DNA of 64,000 nucleotides from Sepioteuthis lessoniana. Lineage: Eukaryota > Mollusca > Cephalopoda > Myopsida > Loliginidae. Position numbers and translations under genes: made by a program. Position 1 is the first letter of the stretch; each line of letters starts with the position of its first letter. Below are positions 20,831-32,412 of this stretch, piece by piece. The notes beneath the pieces are model-generated. The model saw only the letters and a list, made by a program, of their open reading frames with translations, was not told the origin of the DNA and did no database searches. The stretch spans positions 84,246,939 through 84,310,938 of the forward strand of contig OY757921.1 of the NCBI GenBank assembly GCA_963585895.1, read 5' to 3'.

Positions 20831-21468
20831 CTTTCTCCATTTTATTCTTGTGTATTTTTTGCAAAGCAATTTTATCGACCTTTCAAAATCTTTTGCTTCA
20901 ATTCGCCTCTTCTTTTTTCTCCTATTTTCATTCAATCATTCCTTGCTTTTTCCACCCACCAAACTGTCAATACTTACTTCATTTATTCACTCACTCTTTC
21001 TTTCTTTTATTTTTGTCTCAAAACTGATCCTATTGTAACAACTTTAGCACGTAACATTTTTTTTTCTTTTTCAAAACGTTACGCAAACCGGATCAATAGA
21101 AATAAAAACAGGCCTTCACAAAAGACAGAATTGTTTTTAATTAAACATTATAGCAGTCGATATCTTGTGATTACAACGATGAATAAATATAGTTATTCCC
21201 AAATCACATTAAAGAAATAAGGATGTTTAAAGAAAAGATAAATCACTAGGGAAGTTCTTTTTTTCCCTCTCTTCCACAAATTGTCGCTTGTATGAATTCC
21301 TCAAACAGTTAAGAAATAATCTTTGAATCGGTTTCTTCAGAATATTGCTATTTGCGCAAATGGGAATATAAAAAAAATGAAATCAGAAATATCGGATATA
21401 TAGAAGAAGTAATTGTAATTAATACACACATACTATCATGTATATATCTGTTTTCATTTAGTTTTCCA

Positions 21469-22156
21469 TATAAAGATCTATCACTTCCTTTTTATTGTTG
21501 GTTTATATACATTTGTGTTTATTCCTGATGAGATAGATTATTTTTAATCACTTTATAAGGTAAAGTATTTGACATTTTATAAAATGCATTGGATTACTAG
21601 ACACATTTAAATTTGGTGAGAGATTTATAAAAAATAATCGGGCTTAACCCACTAATATCAAGTGAAAGGTTTTTCAAATCATTTTTCAGGTTTCATATTT
21701 ATTCAGATTCTTATAAAATCTCATTTATTTTGCATTTAAAAACCTTAATAGATTTATTTAAGTATATTTATGATGAAGCGTTATCACATCCTATTCTTGC
21801 TGACTGGTATTATATAAAGATCTACCACTTCCTTTTTATTGTTGGTTTATATACATTTGTGTTTATTCCTGATGAGATAAATTATTTTTAATCACTTTAT
21901 AAGGTAAAGTATTTGACATTTTATAAAATGCATTGGATTACTAGACACATTTAAATTTGGTGAGAGATTTATAAAAAATAATCGGGCTTAACCCACTAAT
22001 ATCAAGTGAAAGGTTTTTCAAATCATTTTTCAGGTTTCATATTTATTCAGATCCTTATCAAATTTCAATTTTTTGCATTTAAAAACCTTAATAGATTTAT
22101 TTAAGTATATTTATGATGAAGCGTTATCACTTCCTGTTCTTGCTGACTGGTATTAT
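21469..22156. repeat. Tandem duplication, two 344-bp units
   Basis: Units 21469-21812 and 21813-22156 start 'tataaagatcta' and end 'tgctgactggtattat'. They differ at only about ten positions plus small indels near 21710/22055. No ORF. The unit carries 'cctgatgagat' but no GAAA partner, so I do not call a hammerhead here. Confidence 0.9.
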
Positions 22157-22479
22157 TCTACATGAAGAACTGCTTAGTACTACTCTTATACATTATTATA
22201 AGAAAAAAAGGGAAGCCGTTGGTAATGTGGAAGCGTTAGTCACTTTGCTTACATTTGTAGAGATGTTTGCGGTTTAATTTAAGGACCACTATTGCACAAG
22301 AAATCCACTAGCTCGTAACCCAAGCTGACCAGTTACCTTATAAGACACATGGTTATTTTCTCGAAGATTTTTGGAAACGAAAGAGCATTATATTGTAACA
22401 CCACGACCCAAAATAGACTGAGTGTTGTACTACCCCTTACGTTTCAGTCTGAACTCGTCGTAACGTCACTGTGGTAAAA

Positions 22480-22990
22480 AAAGATGAACGCAAAACACCG
22501 TCTGTTTGTTTGCTCGATACGAAAGTTGATTTGCTACAATCCTTTCAAAATAGTCACCGAAAAGAAAGACGATAGCGTAGAAAATGAGTCAACTGATTTA
22601 CATATACAGATAGAACAAGCAGAGGGAGATGAAAGAGACAAACACACAACCTTGTTTTTATGTTTCTCACCCCGATGGTTTCTATTGTAGTTTTCGTGTG
22701 TGGCTGCTCGGGGTTCCGTCTGGTCTCAGTCCTCTCCTCTGACCGACGGACCTCCTCTAACTGCTCTGTTAGAGTCCTTTCTCTGACTCTTTGCATCTCT
22801 TCTTTTGCGACAGTCTCCCAACTTCCTGTGGCAGATTCTCTCTTTTTTCAGTCTGCTGGCTGGCTTCTACGACTCTCCTTTACCCCTTATAGTGAACAAC
22901 TGACTCTGTTCTTCCGACTGTATACTGGTTGGCCTGTATATATGGAGAGGCAAGTATTACCATTTCTGGACCTACCAACTAAGAACTTTA
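22480..22990. other. Single-copy, GC-richer segment; possible exon
   Basis: This stretch belongs to no repeat family in the window. On the minus strand a charged frame runs from about 22850 to 22670 (KEEMQRVRERTLTEQLEEVR.., coiled-coil-like) and reaches 'GGTGAGA' at about 22665, a plausible splice donor. The plus strand is also open (22660-22995). A CRE-like 'aacgtcac' lies at 22460. No homology recognised, so either strand could be spurious. Confidence 0.2.
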
Positions 22991-23811
22991 GCTAAAAAAA
23001 AAATCCATTTATTTCAAAAATAGATAACTAAAATACCTAATTATTTAATATTAAAAGGTGTTAAAAACGCCATTTGCTTTGGCGTTTCAGTCCTTTTTCA
23101 TATTTATTTTTCCGAAATACCAAACGTGCTCTTGTTATAGTTTATGAAATGGCGAGTGTTCTAAAAACAGAAAAATGTAGACACACAGACGCCAAGAATT
23201 CAAAATAAGGAAGTGTTTTTTTTTTTTTTGGTAGGAGAAGATTAGGAGAAGTAGGAGTAGGCACAGTAGTTTTGGTTGGAGATTTGAAAAGAGAAGATGC
23301 TCGGAAGAATTTAGTTGACTCCTAGAGTCCAGAAGGGATAGGCGAGTTTACTACAAGAATCCCGCAGTGAATAGAACTCAGCGAGTCCGCTCATGTATCA
23401 ACAAAATTTAAAAGGTTTTAACTTGATGTAAAAACCTAAATTTTTATACAAAAAATAAAACATCATTAATTCAAGTTTTTGTTATTTCCTAATAATACCA
23501 ACAACGAAGAAATACAACACTCTGATGTTCTTGATCTTTCCAATTATTTCTGCCACTAAAAAATCTGAAACGGTAGCACATCCAATAAAATAATGATTGC
23601 TTACGAAAACTGTAAAATCAACAAAAGGGAAGCTTGAGCAGAACAATTGTAAAAATAGTAAGAGATAAAACATACTTCTGACTGAGTTTCACGATTTCAA
23701 ATGCATCCAAATTCTGATAATCTTCTATAAGTCTACGGTATTGCCAAAATAGTATATATTTTAAACTTCTTGTCATGCGCACAGTTGCATTTTATTTCCT
23801 CCCGCTTCATC
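22991..23811. other. Unassigned AT-rich sequence
   Basis: I see no recognised repeat, ORF or RNA gene. A ten-T run lies at 23218-23229. Confidence 0.3.
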
Positions 23812-23823
23812 TTCTTACAAATA

Positions 23824-24166
23824 TTGCCCAGTCGGCTGGGGCTGTAGAATTCACCGACTACATGTCTGCAGAGGAGAAAGACTCCCCCAATAAATGCCCT
23901 AGATATGACACAAACAATCTGGTGGTGAGGTTCCAATAATTCTGGAGCTTTGGGGAATGCAGAGTACTTCATCATTGCCATCGCTCCAAGGCCCACTCTG
24001 GTCCGGGGTCGTAACACCTGAGAGAGTCCTATCTATGGGTCTAACAGAACTAAACTACGTACTTTTGCTTAACTGAATTGTTTGAAATAGAACTGTTTAT
24101 ATGTATAACAATGGATTTGGCATTAAATAATCTAAAATGCTTGATGTACCATAAAACCAAACCGAA
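23824..24166 (+). mobile_element. Family A, compact copy with 12-bp target-site duplication
   Basis: TTCTTACAAATA occurs at 23812-23823 and 24167-24178, bracketing a 343-bp element. It begins 'ttgcccagtcggctggggct' and ends with the hairpin tail plus 'ataaaaccaaaccgaa'. The VNTR is reduced to about one unit. This defines both ends of family A and shows target-primed integration. No pol III A/B boxes are seen in the 5' domain, although CAGTCGG/CCGACT-type arms in the first 35 bases can pair. Confidence 0.85.
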
Positions 24167-24267
24167 TTCTTACAAATAATCAATCTTTATTTATGTTCAT
24201 TCAGTTTGTTGCTGAAGTTTGTGCTTTGTATACACATAAAAAGTTTAGTAACAGATACGTGATTGAT

Positions 24268-24560
24268 AGGGAGGTGCCCGTGGTGTAATGGTTATCGTCG
24301 TAAGAAATGGACACGGCGACACGAGTTCAAATCTTGGACGAAACTGATTGCATTTCACATAGCACTAATACCCTTGGGAAAGGTATGAATCCAATTATTC
24401 TCCCTCCAGCTATGGGTAAATAGTTGGGCAGACTAGGTTCTTCAGCCTTGGTTAGGCAACTAGTCTAGGAGAAAGAAAACTCTAAATTAAAACCTGCTAA
24501 ACTCCGCTTAAAAATTAACCTTGTGTCATATCAAGCCCGAGTCGAGGGGTCGATAAATTA
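24268..24560 (+). repeat. SINE-C, near full length
   Basis: 'ggtgcccgtggtgtaatggt' (box A), 'gagttcaaatcttggac' (box B region), central block 'cccttgggaaaggtatgaat', body 'ggcaactagtctaggagaaa', end 'gtcgaggggtcgataaatt'. A (TA)n tract follows at 24585-24613. Confidence 0.8.
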
Positions 24561-24584
24561 GATAGGGAGGTATCGACGATTAAG

Positions 24585-24615
<31 letters not shown>

Positions 24616-25036
24616 ATTAACATGCAACTAAAAGGTGCTACCTTGAAATAAAAGGAACAGACTTATGGTAAAACGCAAATACCTCAATAAACGAAAAAGA
24701 AATCAAAAAGTCAAGGCCATTTTGAAATACTTTCTTCCTAAGCATAACATATAACTCCCAAATGAAAAGCTCATTTTCTAGCTACAGATAAGTTAAAGTC
24801 AAATGAAAACCCTAAGCTATCAAAAAATCTTTTCGTTTAACAAATTGTTATGCTACGTCCCCAGTGCATTTTTCATCATTTCTCTTATCGTATATAAACT
24901 TAATAACCTTTTTAAAAACCTTTACAGAAAAGTTTTTTCCCAAAAGGTTTTCTCTTGATGATAATCTAAGGTTTAGTTGAGAACAAAAAGTAGAGCAGGA
25001 AAGAAATATTCCTGTTTGTCTATTAAACTTTTGTTA

Positions 25037-25039
<3 letters not shown>

Positions 25040-25115
<76 letters not shown>
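25040..25115. repeat. (CA)n(TA)n compound microsatellite
   Basis: CA units 25040-25070, then TA units to about 25115. Confidence 0.95.
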
Positions 25116-25119
<4 letters not shown>

Positions 25120-25185
25120 ACACACAAGAATTAATAAAGTATTTAGAGGATCACTGTATTTATAGTTGAATTATTTAACAACATT

Positions 25186-25226
25186 AAACGCATCGGTTTT
25201 TAAATTAAACCATCATCAAGGCAATG
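25186..25226 (-). other. Degenerate hammerhead-like core
   Basis: The minus strand reads CTTGATGATGGTTT, an AT loop, then AAACCGATGCG and TTTAATG. It mirrors the core at 60416-60461, with an insertion in CTGATGA and GAAAC changed to GATGC, so it would not cleave. It sits close to a (TA)n tract like the other members. Confidence 0.35.
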
Positions 25227-25359
25227 TTAATATGTGATGTTGGATCTTCTGAATTATATTCAATTTTAAAATGAAATGAATGAGAAAATTTTTTAACAAC
25301 CTGTAACGGTTGTATCGTCTTTTTTTAAAAAAATACGAGACGTAATTAGTGTTTGAAAT

Positions 25360-25878
25360 TTGGTTGTTTAATTGTTGCTTTGTTTTACGGCGTATAAATC
25401 TTTTCGGGTCATTTAACGCTGAATTAGATTTCAAACAATTCAGTTTAGTATGAAAATAGTTTTTGGTTTACAAACACTTAAATGTCCGAACAGTTCTATT
25501 TCAAACAACTCAGTTTATCATATGTACACAGTTTAGTTCTATTTAAAAAAAACAGTTCTATTTCAAACACTTAAGTTTAGCATATGTACCCAGTTTCAAT
25601 ATCAAAACTGTTCTATTTCTAACAATTCGGTTTATCATAAATACACAGTTTAGTTCTATTTAATCTATAGATAGGACCCTATCAGGTGCTACAACTCCGG
25701 GCCAGAGTGGAACTGGGAGTAATGGAAATGAAGAGGTACTTCACATTCCCCAGCGCTCAAGCATTACTGGAGCCTTGGCATCAGATTATTCAGGACACTC
25801 GTTGGTCGGGGATGGGTCTCTTACCCCTCTGCAGAGAAGCACTTGGTGTATTCTACAGCCAAAGACGACTAGGAAAGT
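25360..25878 (-). repeat. Family A copy, minus strand
   Basis: The degraded tail at 25385-25430 is followed by units with 'tctatttcaaacaattcagt', then 'gataggaccctatcaggtgc', the conserved block and the 5' domain ending near 25878. Confidence 0.7.
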
Positions 25879-26049
25879 TCGAAATTTGTTTCGAGGGTGA
25901 TTTGCTAAAAATCAATCAATCAATAAATATACATATTTTTTCCTTCTTCCACTTTTTCTTTCTGTTCTTTATCTTTTATATTTTATTAGTGTTTGAAATT
26001 AAGAAAGAATTATGATTATATATATATATATATATATATATAATTTCAT

Positions 26050-26285
26050 ATTATAAGAGTGTTGGTCGTCACTAAATCCCTTTGTGGTTATGTGTGGAAC
26101 CAAGTGCAATATAATATGGAGAGTGCTCAATATCTTGGATAGACCTATTATATAATGATGACTGAAGAGTTAGTCTAACGTAAAGTTGGACGGGTTTCGA
26201 TCCCGGCTTCGAGCGTTCTGCGTGTTTAGCCACACTGAAGAGTTCTGATAGAACGAAACAGTCTGTCTGTGGATGACAATATCTA
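26050..26285 (+). repeat. Family H repeat
   Basis: Leader 'gtgttggtcgtcactaaatc' (also found antisense at 43996-44122), then the tRNA-like part with 'gggtttcgatccc' and the body 'cacactgaagagttctgata..cagtctgtctgtgga'. Confidence 0.55.
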
Positions 26286-26314
26286 ATATACATATATATT
26301 TATTTATTTATTAT

Positions 26315-26317
<3 letters not shown>

Positions 26318-26374
<57 letters not shown>
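26318..26374. repeat. (TA)n microsatellite
   Basis: Uninterrupted TA run of about 57 bp, left border of a palindromic-element chain. Confidence 0.95.
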
Positions 26375-26376
<2 letters not shown>

Positions 26377-26394
26377 TTGGTACAGACAAATTTC

Positions 26395-26843
26395 AAGAGG
26401 CAAATACTAAGAAACATATGCAAAATAGGCAGACTACAATATATTGAATTTATTAGAATCGCAAGGGCTTTTCATCTGACATTTTTCAAGTGACAGCCAT
26501 CAGAAATCATTGAAAATGTAAAAAAAGATTAATTAAAGGAGGTGGAAAATGAGCAACACCAAGGAAGGGAGAGAAAAAAAAAATAAAAACCACCCTGAGT
26601 CATACAAAAATGTTCTCCCTGTAAGTTCAAGAAGTGCTTGCTTGGCGTTTTGCTTGCACAGAGTTGGCCTGTAAAATATAATATAAAGGGCTTCGAGGAC
26701 AATAAAATATTGCTGGCTCTATGCAAGACACCAAAACACTCATCGTCATAATTAACTGCACAACTTTAAAGCATTCAAATGCTCACAGATGGCAGAATCG
26801 ACCAATTTTGAATGTCCGGATGTTGTGCTCCTAGTATTTGCCT

Positions 26844-26846
<3 letters not shown>
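26395..26846. mobile_element. MITE-like element with 17-bp terminal inverted repeats
   Basis: 'aagaggcaaatactaag' at 26395-26411 pairs with 26830-26846 (16/17). (TA)n tracts lie on both sides (26318-26374 and 26847-26884). The interior has no transposase. Superfamily not assignable. Confidence 0.5.
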
Positions 26847-26888
<42 letters not shown>

Positions 26889-26908
26889 CTGCATTTCTTG
26901 ATCAATAC

Positions 26909-27244
26909 AAATTTCGGTGAATATAAGAGTCATTTTCTGTCTACATATTTTCTTGTTGAATCTTCTCATATTGCCGTATTGATCTGAGAGTATTCGGCGG
27001 GAATTGATTGATATATCTTCCATAATTGTTTACAAAGTAGTAATGTACATACAAAAGTTTCATGACTTTTGTAATACATCCTCCCCTGATGACAGCCCAA
27101 AGTCGGGCAGAAAGTACTCAGGAAATAAACAATTATGGAAGATATATCAATCAATTCCCGCCGAATTCTATAAGATCGATATGGCAATATGAAAGGATCA
27201 ACAAGAAAATATTTAGACAGAAAATTTCTATTATATTCAACGAA

Positions 27245-27248
<4 letters not shown>
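26909..27248. mobile_element. Palindromic element with ~124-bp arms (MITE-a)
   Basis: Arms 26909-27032 and 27126-27248 are near-perfect inverted repeats, beginning 'aaatttcg' and ending 'cataattgttta' at the centre. The 93-bp spacer carries CTGATGA (27086-27092), a GCCC/GGGC hairpin and GAAAG (27110-27114). (TA)n tracts abut on both sides. No ORF. Confidence 0.8.
27086..27114 (+). other. Hammerhead-like core, incomplete
   Basis: CTGATGA, stem-II-like GCCC/GGGC with a 6-base loop (AAAGTC), then GAAAG. GAAAC would be canonical. I do not find matching stem I strands, so activity is doubtful. Confidence 0.35.

Positions 27249-27281
<33 letters not shown>
27249..27281. repeat. (TA)n microsatellite
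   Basis: Separates MITE-a from the short palindrome at 27283-27362. Confidence 0.95.
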
Positions 27282-27282
<1 letters not shown>

Positions 27283-27284
<2 letters not shown>

Positions 27285-27362
27285 ATCATCTAGAGTTGTC
27301 ATTGATACAAATTAATACATATAGATAGAGGAATGTGTATCAATGACAACTTTAGATGATCA
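27283..27362. repeat. Short foldback palindrome, 27-bp arms
   Basis: 27283-27309 and 27336-27362 are inverted repeats with one mismatch ('tgatcatctagagttgtcat' against its complement). The loop is 26 bp. It may be a remnant of a larger element. Confidence 0.8.
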
Positions 27363-27434
27363 ATGTTAATTATTTATGAAAAAATTGGCGCGAAAACTTA
27401 TAAGGAGTAAAATAAATACACAAACACACTGACA

Positions 27435-27461
27435 TACACATACAAACACACACACACACAA

Positions 27462-27523
<62 letters not shown>

Positions 27524-27530
27524 AAGGATG
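27435..27530. repeat. (CA)n(TA)n(TG)n compound microsatellite
   Basis: CA, TA and TG runs in this order form an imperfect palindrome. Confidence 0.95.
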
Positions 27531-27569
27531 AAATATGACTGTTTAATTAAAAAAACAGGAAAATGCTCC

Positions 27570-27712
27570 GGGATAAATCCGTTACGATTTCTTTTTTTAA
27601 TGTCATATCAACTTTCTTGTGATATTCAATGCCAAAGACATCTTTGTAGGAGAACCGTCGTGATAATTTTCGATCAGCAGTTGGAGGAATAAAGAGGTTT
27701 ATATCATTTCGA
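27570..27712 (-). repeat. SINE-B 3' half, minus strand
   Basis: The hairpin tail ('atgtcatatcaa..tattcaatgcc') is followed by 'gacatctttgtaggagaacc' and a degraded central block. The tRNA head is absent. Confidence 0.5.
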
Positions 27713-27974
27713 AAACTATTAATTTGAAAAAGAACAACGTCGCAGTCTCGCATGTTAGCGTCAGAGACTACTCCACTGTATAAATACTAAAATAATAATG
27801 ATATTGCACTGTCTTCAATATGACTCAAGTTTCATTTGACTGCATGATCATAAAATACAGAAAAATATGTAAAAGTAAAAAAAACCAATTGGAAAGATTT
27901 ATGAAAAAGTCGCTTCACCTAAAATGTCAAAAAAGAAACGGAAACAGAAAGGGCAATATTGATTGTAGTTTTTA

Positions 27975-27977
27975 CTT

Positions 27978-28011
<34 letters not shown>

Positions 28012-28196
28012 TAGATAGATAGATATAGACATACATACATATACATACAAACATACTTATATGTTTGAGTTACCGAAACTGTGTTATCACCCTGGTTGGC
28101 GGCTGATGAGGCTAGGGTATCGCACGTGCTTTCACACGTTGTATGATGAAAAAAAAGTATATACATAAATATGTATACATGCACGCACACACACAG

Positions 28197-28243
<47 letters not shown>

Positions 28244-28636
28244 CTTTTAACATATATCTATATGTATATGTATACTTTTAATATATATATAAATATATAT
28301 ATACATTTAATATGTACATATATATCAACATGATATTGCACCATCATCGCGACTGCTGCTCATCTATAAGGGTGGCTCAACGGATGAGAATAAAAACATC
28401 CAGGGAAAGATTATCAATCTATCTATCTATCTATATATTGATATGTATATATGTATATATACAATCATACTTTTGATTTGTACATTAATTTATATATGTA
28501 CTTTTAATATATTTATATATATATACATATATATACACTTTCAACATTTATATATCTTAATATATACACATATGTATATATGGATTATATGAATGTATAT
28601 ATATATAAATATTGATATGTATATATATATATATTA

Positions 28637-28686
<50 letters not shown>

Positions 28687-28720
28687 ATATATATATATAT
28701 CTATATATATATACACTTTA
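27975..28720. repeat. Microsatellite-rich region, mainly (TA)n
   Basis: (TA)n at 27979-28010, (CA)n(TA)n at 28190-28242, interrupted TA/ATCT at 28410-28440 and (TA)n at 28620-28705. Two non-repetitive islands (28060-28140, 28325-28410) remain unassigned. ORFs here are YIYIYI artefacts. Confidence 0.9.
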
Positions 28721-29075
28721 ATAGACTTCTGAAATTTACAATGAATCAAATTGCAAATGTAAATTATTTATTGGACTGCATTCACTGCCAAAAACCCTAT
28801 GTTGTTAAGTCATAAAAACCATTTTGTTCTTGACTTAATTACTATAGACAGAGAATCAAATCTATGAATCATATATATGTAGAACAACACTTCTGCTCAA
28901 ACAGTCAAGATGCAATATTCACTATTTAATTTTAATCTTAATCTCACGAACTTGAAATAAAATCTGGCAATGAAAAGCACCTATGTAGATAAATTAACGA
29001 AACTAGCTGCAACTGCTTATTTGAAAGGGGCATTTTCAATACATACTGAAACACTCTTTAGCGAGACAACTTTGC

Positions 29076-29113
<38 letters not shown>

Positions 29114-29344
29114 TAAAACTCAATTGAAGTAATTTGAACTAGAATTTGTTTTTCATTCAATTTGTAACTTCACCAGAATATCTTTTGCTGTTTCTGTTGT
29201 GGCACATCAATTTCTTTAAAAACTTACAAAATATTTCTCCCGATGATGATCTGAGATCAAAATTAGTTAAGAGCAAAAATACAAAAACAAAACTAAACAA
29301 AAAAGAACAAAAAAGAAGTATTCCTTATCACTATCGTCCATATA

Positions 29345-29350
29345 AACACA

Positions 29351-29440
<90 letters not shown>
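29345..29440. repeat. (CA)n(TA)n compound microsatellite
   Basis: About 60 bp of CA followed by about 38 bp of TA. A separate TA run is at 29084-29110. Confidence 0.95.
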
Positions 29441-29441
<1 letters not shown>

Positions 29442-29504
29442 GTGTTATATATTGACCCTCGACCGAATCGTCAATCAAGAGATGCACCTGTGCAAATAAG
29501 CGGA

Positions 29505-29812
29505 AGAACAGCGGAACTGTTTTAGATTTAACTGTGTGTAAACAAATGGGTATTCAACTTTGTTGACATGCTAAACAGAATCGTTTCAGAGAAAACTGTT
29601 TGATCATTTAGCAGTGTGAATTCGTATAAGATAGAAATGAGTAGAACAATTTAATTGTGTGAAAAATAAAAAGATGAATAATTAATGAGCTCAGGCTCGT
29701 TTAAAATAATATCTACAAAAGGTGTTTAGGATTGATATATTTAACATACATAGATAAAAAGGATTTGACATTAAATAACCAGCAATGGTTGATATACCAT
29801 AAAACCAAACCA
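29505..29812 (+). repeat. Family A, 3' part
   Basis: VNTR-like units ('tttaactgtgtgtaaacaaa'), 'taatgagctcaggctcgttt' and the hairpin tail at 29767-29797. The 5' domain is missing, consistent with 5' truncation. Confidence 0.65.
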
Positions 29813-30049
29813 AAAGTAATCTCGAAGATTATAAAAAGAAATAGAGCAAATGTATCTCCTTGCAAGACTCAAGCGATTATATCAAAGAATCATTATTATC
29901 ATCGCGTAATCGAATCATTGCTTTCGCTTAAACAATTAGTTCATTTTAAGTACATGTCAACCCAGCCAGGGTTTTTTTTATGCCTCGAACTTGGGGAATC
30001 GAATTCATTGTACATCCATATTTAAATTTTTGTGTTGTCTCTTAATAGT

Positions 30050-30515
30050 TTTTGCGCCGTTATATGATATAAAGTATTCCTATTTTATACAAATAATTTG
30101 CAGATAGTTGTAAGGTTTCAAGTATTCCTATCTAATAATAATAATTATATAGTTTCAAGTAACTGTTTCTTTTCAATACAAGTTATCTGTTCGCACACAG
30201 TTTTGTTGTTAAACATCACAAATACTAATCTTTAAAATTATAATTTCAAGTAACTATTCCTTATATAAATAACTTACTGCTATATAGTTTCAAATATTCT
30301 CATTGAATACCTATAAATTTTAAACAAATCTATTTAAGCCATAGGTTGGATTCTAAAAGTTACTGCCGCTCCGGGTCAGTGTAGACCCAAGCGTAATGGC
30401 AATGAAGGCGTACTTCACACTTCCCATATCTCTTGACCTGGAGCCTCACCATCAATTGCAGTTTCGCATCATACATTCTTTAAAGGAATACAGTCAGCGT
30501 ATTCGAAGCCTCGCC
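30050..30515 (-). repeat. Family A variant, minus strand
   Basis: VNTR units ('tttcaagtattcctatctaa', 'tttcaagtaactgtttcttt') lead into 'ctgccgctccgggtcagtgt' and the conserved block. It is closest to the long copy at 16890-18245. Confidence 0.6.
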
Positions 30516-31892
30516 GAAAATATGGTAACCCCATTAGGGACGCAAATGTATTAGATATCCTTTAAATTTGGCCAGTAAAATATTATCAGAAGTATATTTG
30601 AATATCAATTCATAAACGGAATTAAAACTAGAGTCACATGGTATGCCCCTGAGAGGGGCGAAGTAAGATTTAATTCCCCTTCCCCATCAAGTGTTTGAAC
30701 AAACTGCCCAGCAACTGAACGCTGAGGCATTTAGAAATAAAGGTCAAACTACCTGCACTCCATAATTGGGTGGACGGAAAAAGAATGTAGGTCATTGAGT
30801 AGCATGACCGAATGAGGTGGAGGAGGAGGAAGTAGCCAAATGATTAGCCAAAGCCTTAGCGCCGGAAGTAGTACCCTTTTCGTCAGAGGAAATAGGGATA
30901 AAGAATTCAGTTTGGGGACAGAAATCGGCGGATAAAGAAGTCGGTTTCCAGCCCGCTCCAGAAAGAGTGGAACAGAATCCTTTGACAAGAAGATAACAGG
31001 TGCCTTCCAGCCAGGTTCTACAGAATGCCGCTCGCCCGTAAAAGATAAGAGTCTGCGAAGTAAACCAGCTAAAAACTAAGTACATCTTGAACTGTTTTTC
31101 CTACTAAACCTCCCAAATATTGGAACATATATGTATTCAGAAAAGGAAAGAAATAGACTGAAGAAATTCGTTTCATAAACTGTAAACGAACGAGTGGACT
31201 TAACTACCTTTTGAAGTTTTAAAAGAAGAAAGAAGAAAAGGCTTGTCGAGAGAGACATTTCTGTTTAAGACTGTTTGCTGGTGATAAAGCACCTTAAATA
31301 TTTGTTTGGTCCTCACCTATCAAAATGTTGTTGTAGTTTAAATGTTCCCTTATGTTGAAATATATTCGTTATTTTTTTTATCAGTCGAGTTGCCTTCTTT
31401 TGCACACACATCGTTTTTCAGCTTCAATCGCTTCAATTTATTCTCGCTAAATGTCTAATTCGCTTTTAAAAACATTACACGGGAAATTGGAATTGCCGAC
31501 TACAGTGAATAATAGTTTACCTTAACATAGAAGTCCATGTTTTCCGTTATCCGAGGGGGTATGAAGATGAAAGGATTTGGTGACGTATGTAAAGTAAAAT
31601 TGGAATCCCCCTTGCCTGCGTCGGCCAAAAATTAACCCCCACATTATTTGCCAGTTCCTGTATGCCCGGAAAAGGAAACTTAACTAGGACTTATTCTGCG
31701 AAGGGTCAAGTGCCAGACTGCCCCAACGTCACACGTCTGTAAAATAAACTCTCGTTATGAGATAAATATTTTATGCACCGTTACACTAGTCAGTTTCTAA
31801 AGCAAGAAAGCAACGTGGTCATCAGGTAAAAAACGTCTATTTGCTAGAAGTAAATATGAGAAAGTTTACGGATTAGGTATGGTTAGGTTGGG
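30516..31892. other. Unassigned, mostly single-copy sequence
   Basis: No family match. Segment 30740-31080 is GC-richer with open frames on the minus strand (up to 97 codons, serine-rich, no known domain). Segment 31450-31780 contains 'gtaaaataaactctcgttat', which could be a polyadenylation region. It could hold exons or a retroelement end; I cannot decide. Confidence 0.25.
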
Positions 31893-31967
31893 TTATATAA
31901 TCTAATCGTGTATCAACCCCTGACTGTTATTTAATGATAAACCCTGTTCATACACACACACAGACAC

Positions 31968-32009
<42 letters not shown>

Positions 32010-32412
32010 AATTTGTTGGAGAATGGTTTGTACGTAACGATATTTAAACGAGTTCGTTCTCATTTGTTTGCACTCAGGTAAATGGTTTCAAGTATTGATA
32101 TTTTTCATTAGTAATTCTATTTATAAAGTAGTCTCTTGTAATTTAGATTTAATAATTTGTTTACACGGAGATAATAATATTAATCATTTGTTTATATGGA
32201 GTTAATAATATTAATCATTTGTTTATATGGAGTTAATAATATTAATCCTTTGTTTAACGGAGTTAAAAATATTAATCATTTGTTTACACGCAGGTGACAA
32301 ATTCCAAATATTGCTAATACTAATAATTCTATTCAACAGTATTCATTCGTTTGCTCACAGTTAAATGATTTCAAGTATTGCTGTCTAATACTAATGATTC
32401 AATATTAATCCT
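31893..32412 (-). repeat. Family A, 3' portion with microsatellite and 31-bp minisatellite
   Basis: A tail remnant (31905-31946), then (CA)n(TA)n at 31951-32005, then VNTR sequence. At 32149-32290 a 31-bp unit ('ttaatcatttgtttatatgg' plus 11 bp) is repeated about 4.5 times. At 32413 the orientation flips, as at 15900. Confidence 0.6.

Noticed and set aside
21521-21560. Hammerhead ribozyme in the tandem 344-bp unit
   Set aside because: CTGATGAG is present, but no GAAA box or stem III follows on either unit.
21469-22156. LTR pair of a retrotransposon
   Set aside because: The two 344-bp units touch directly, with no internal region and no TG..CA ends.
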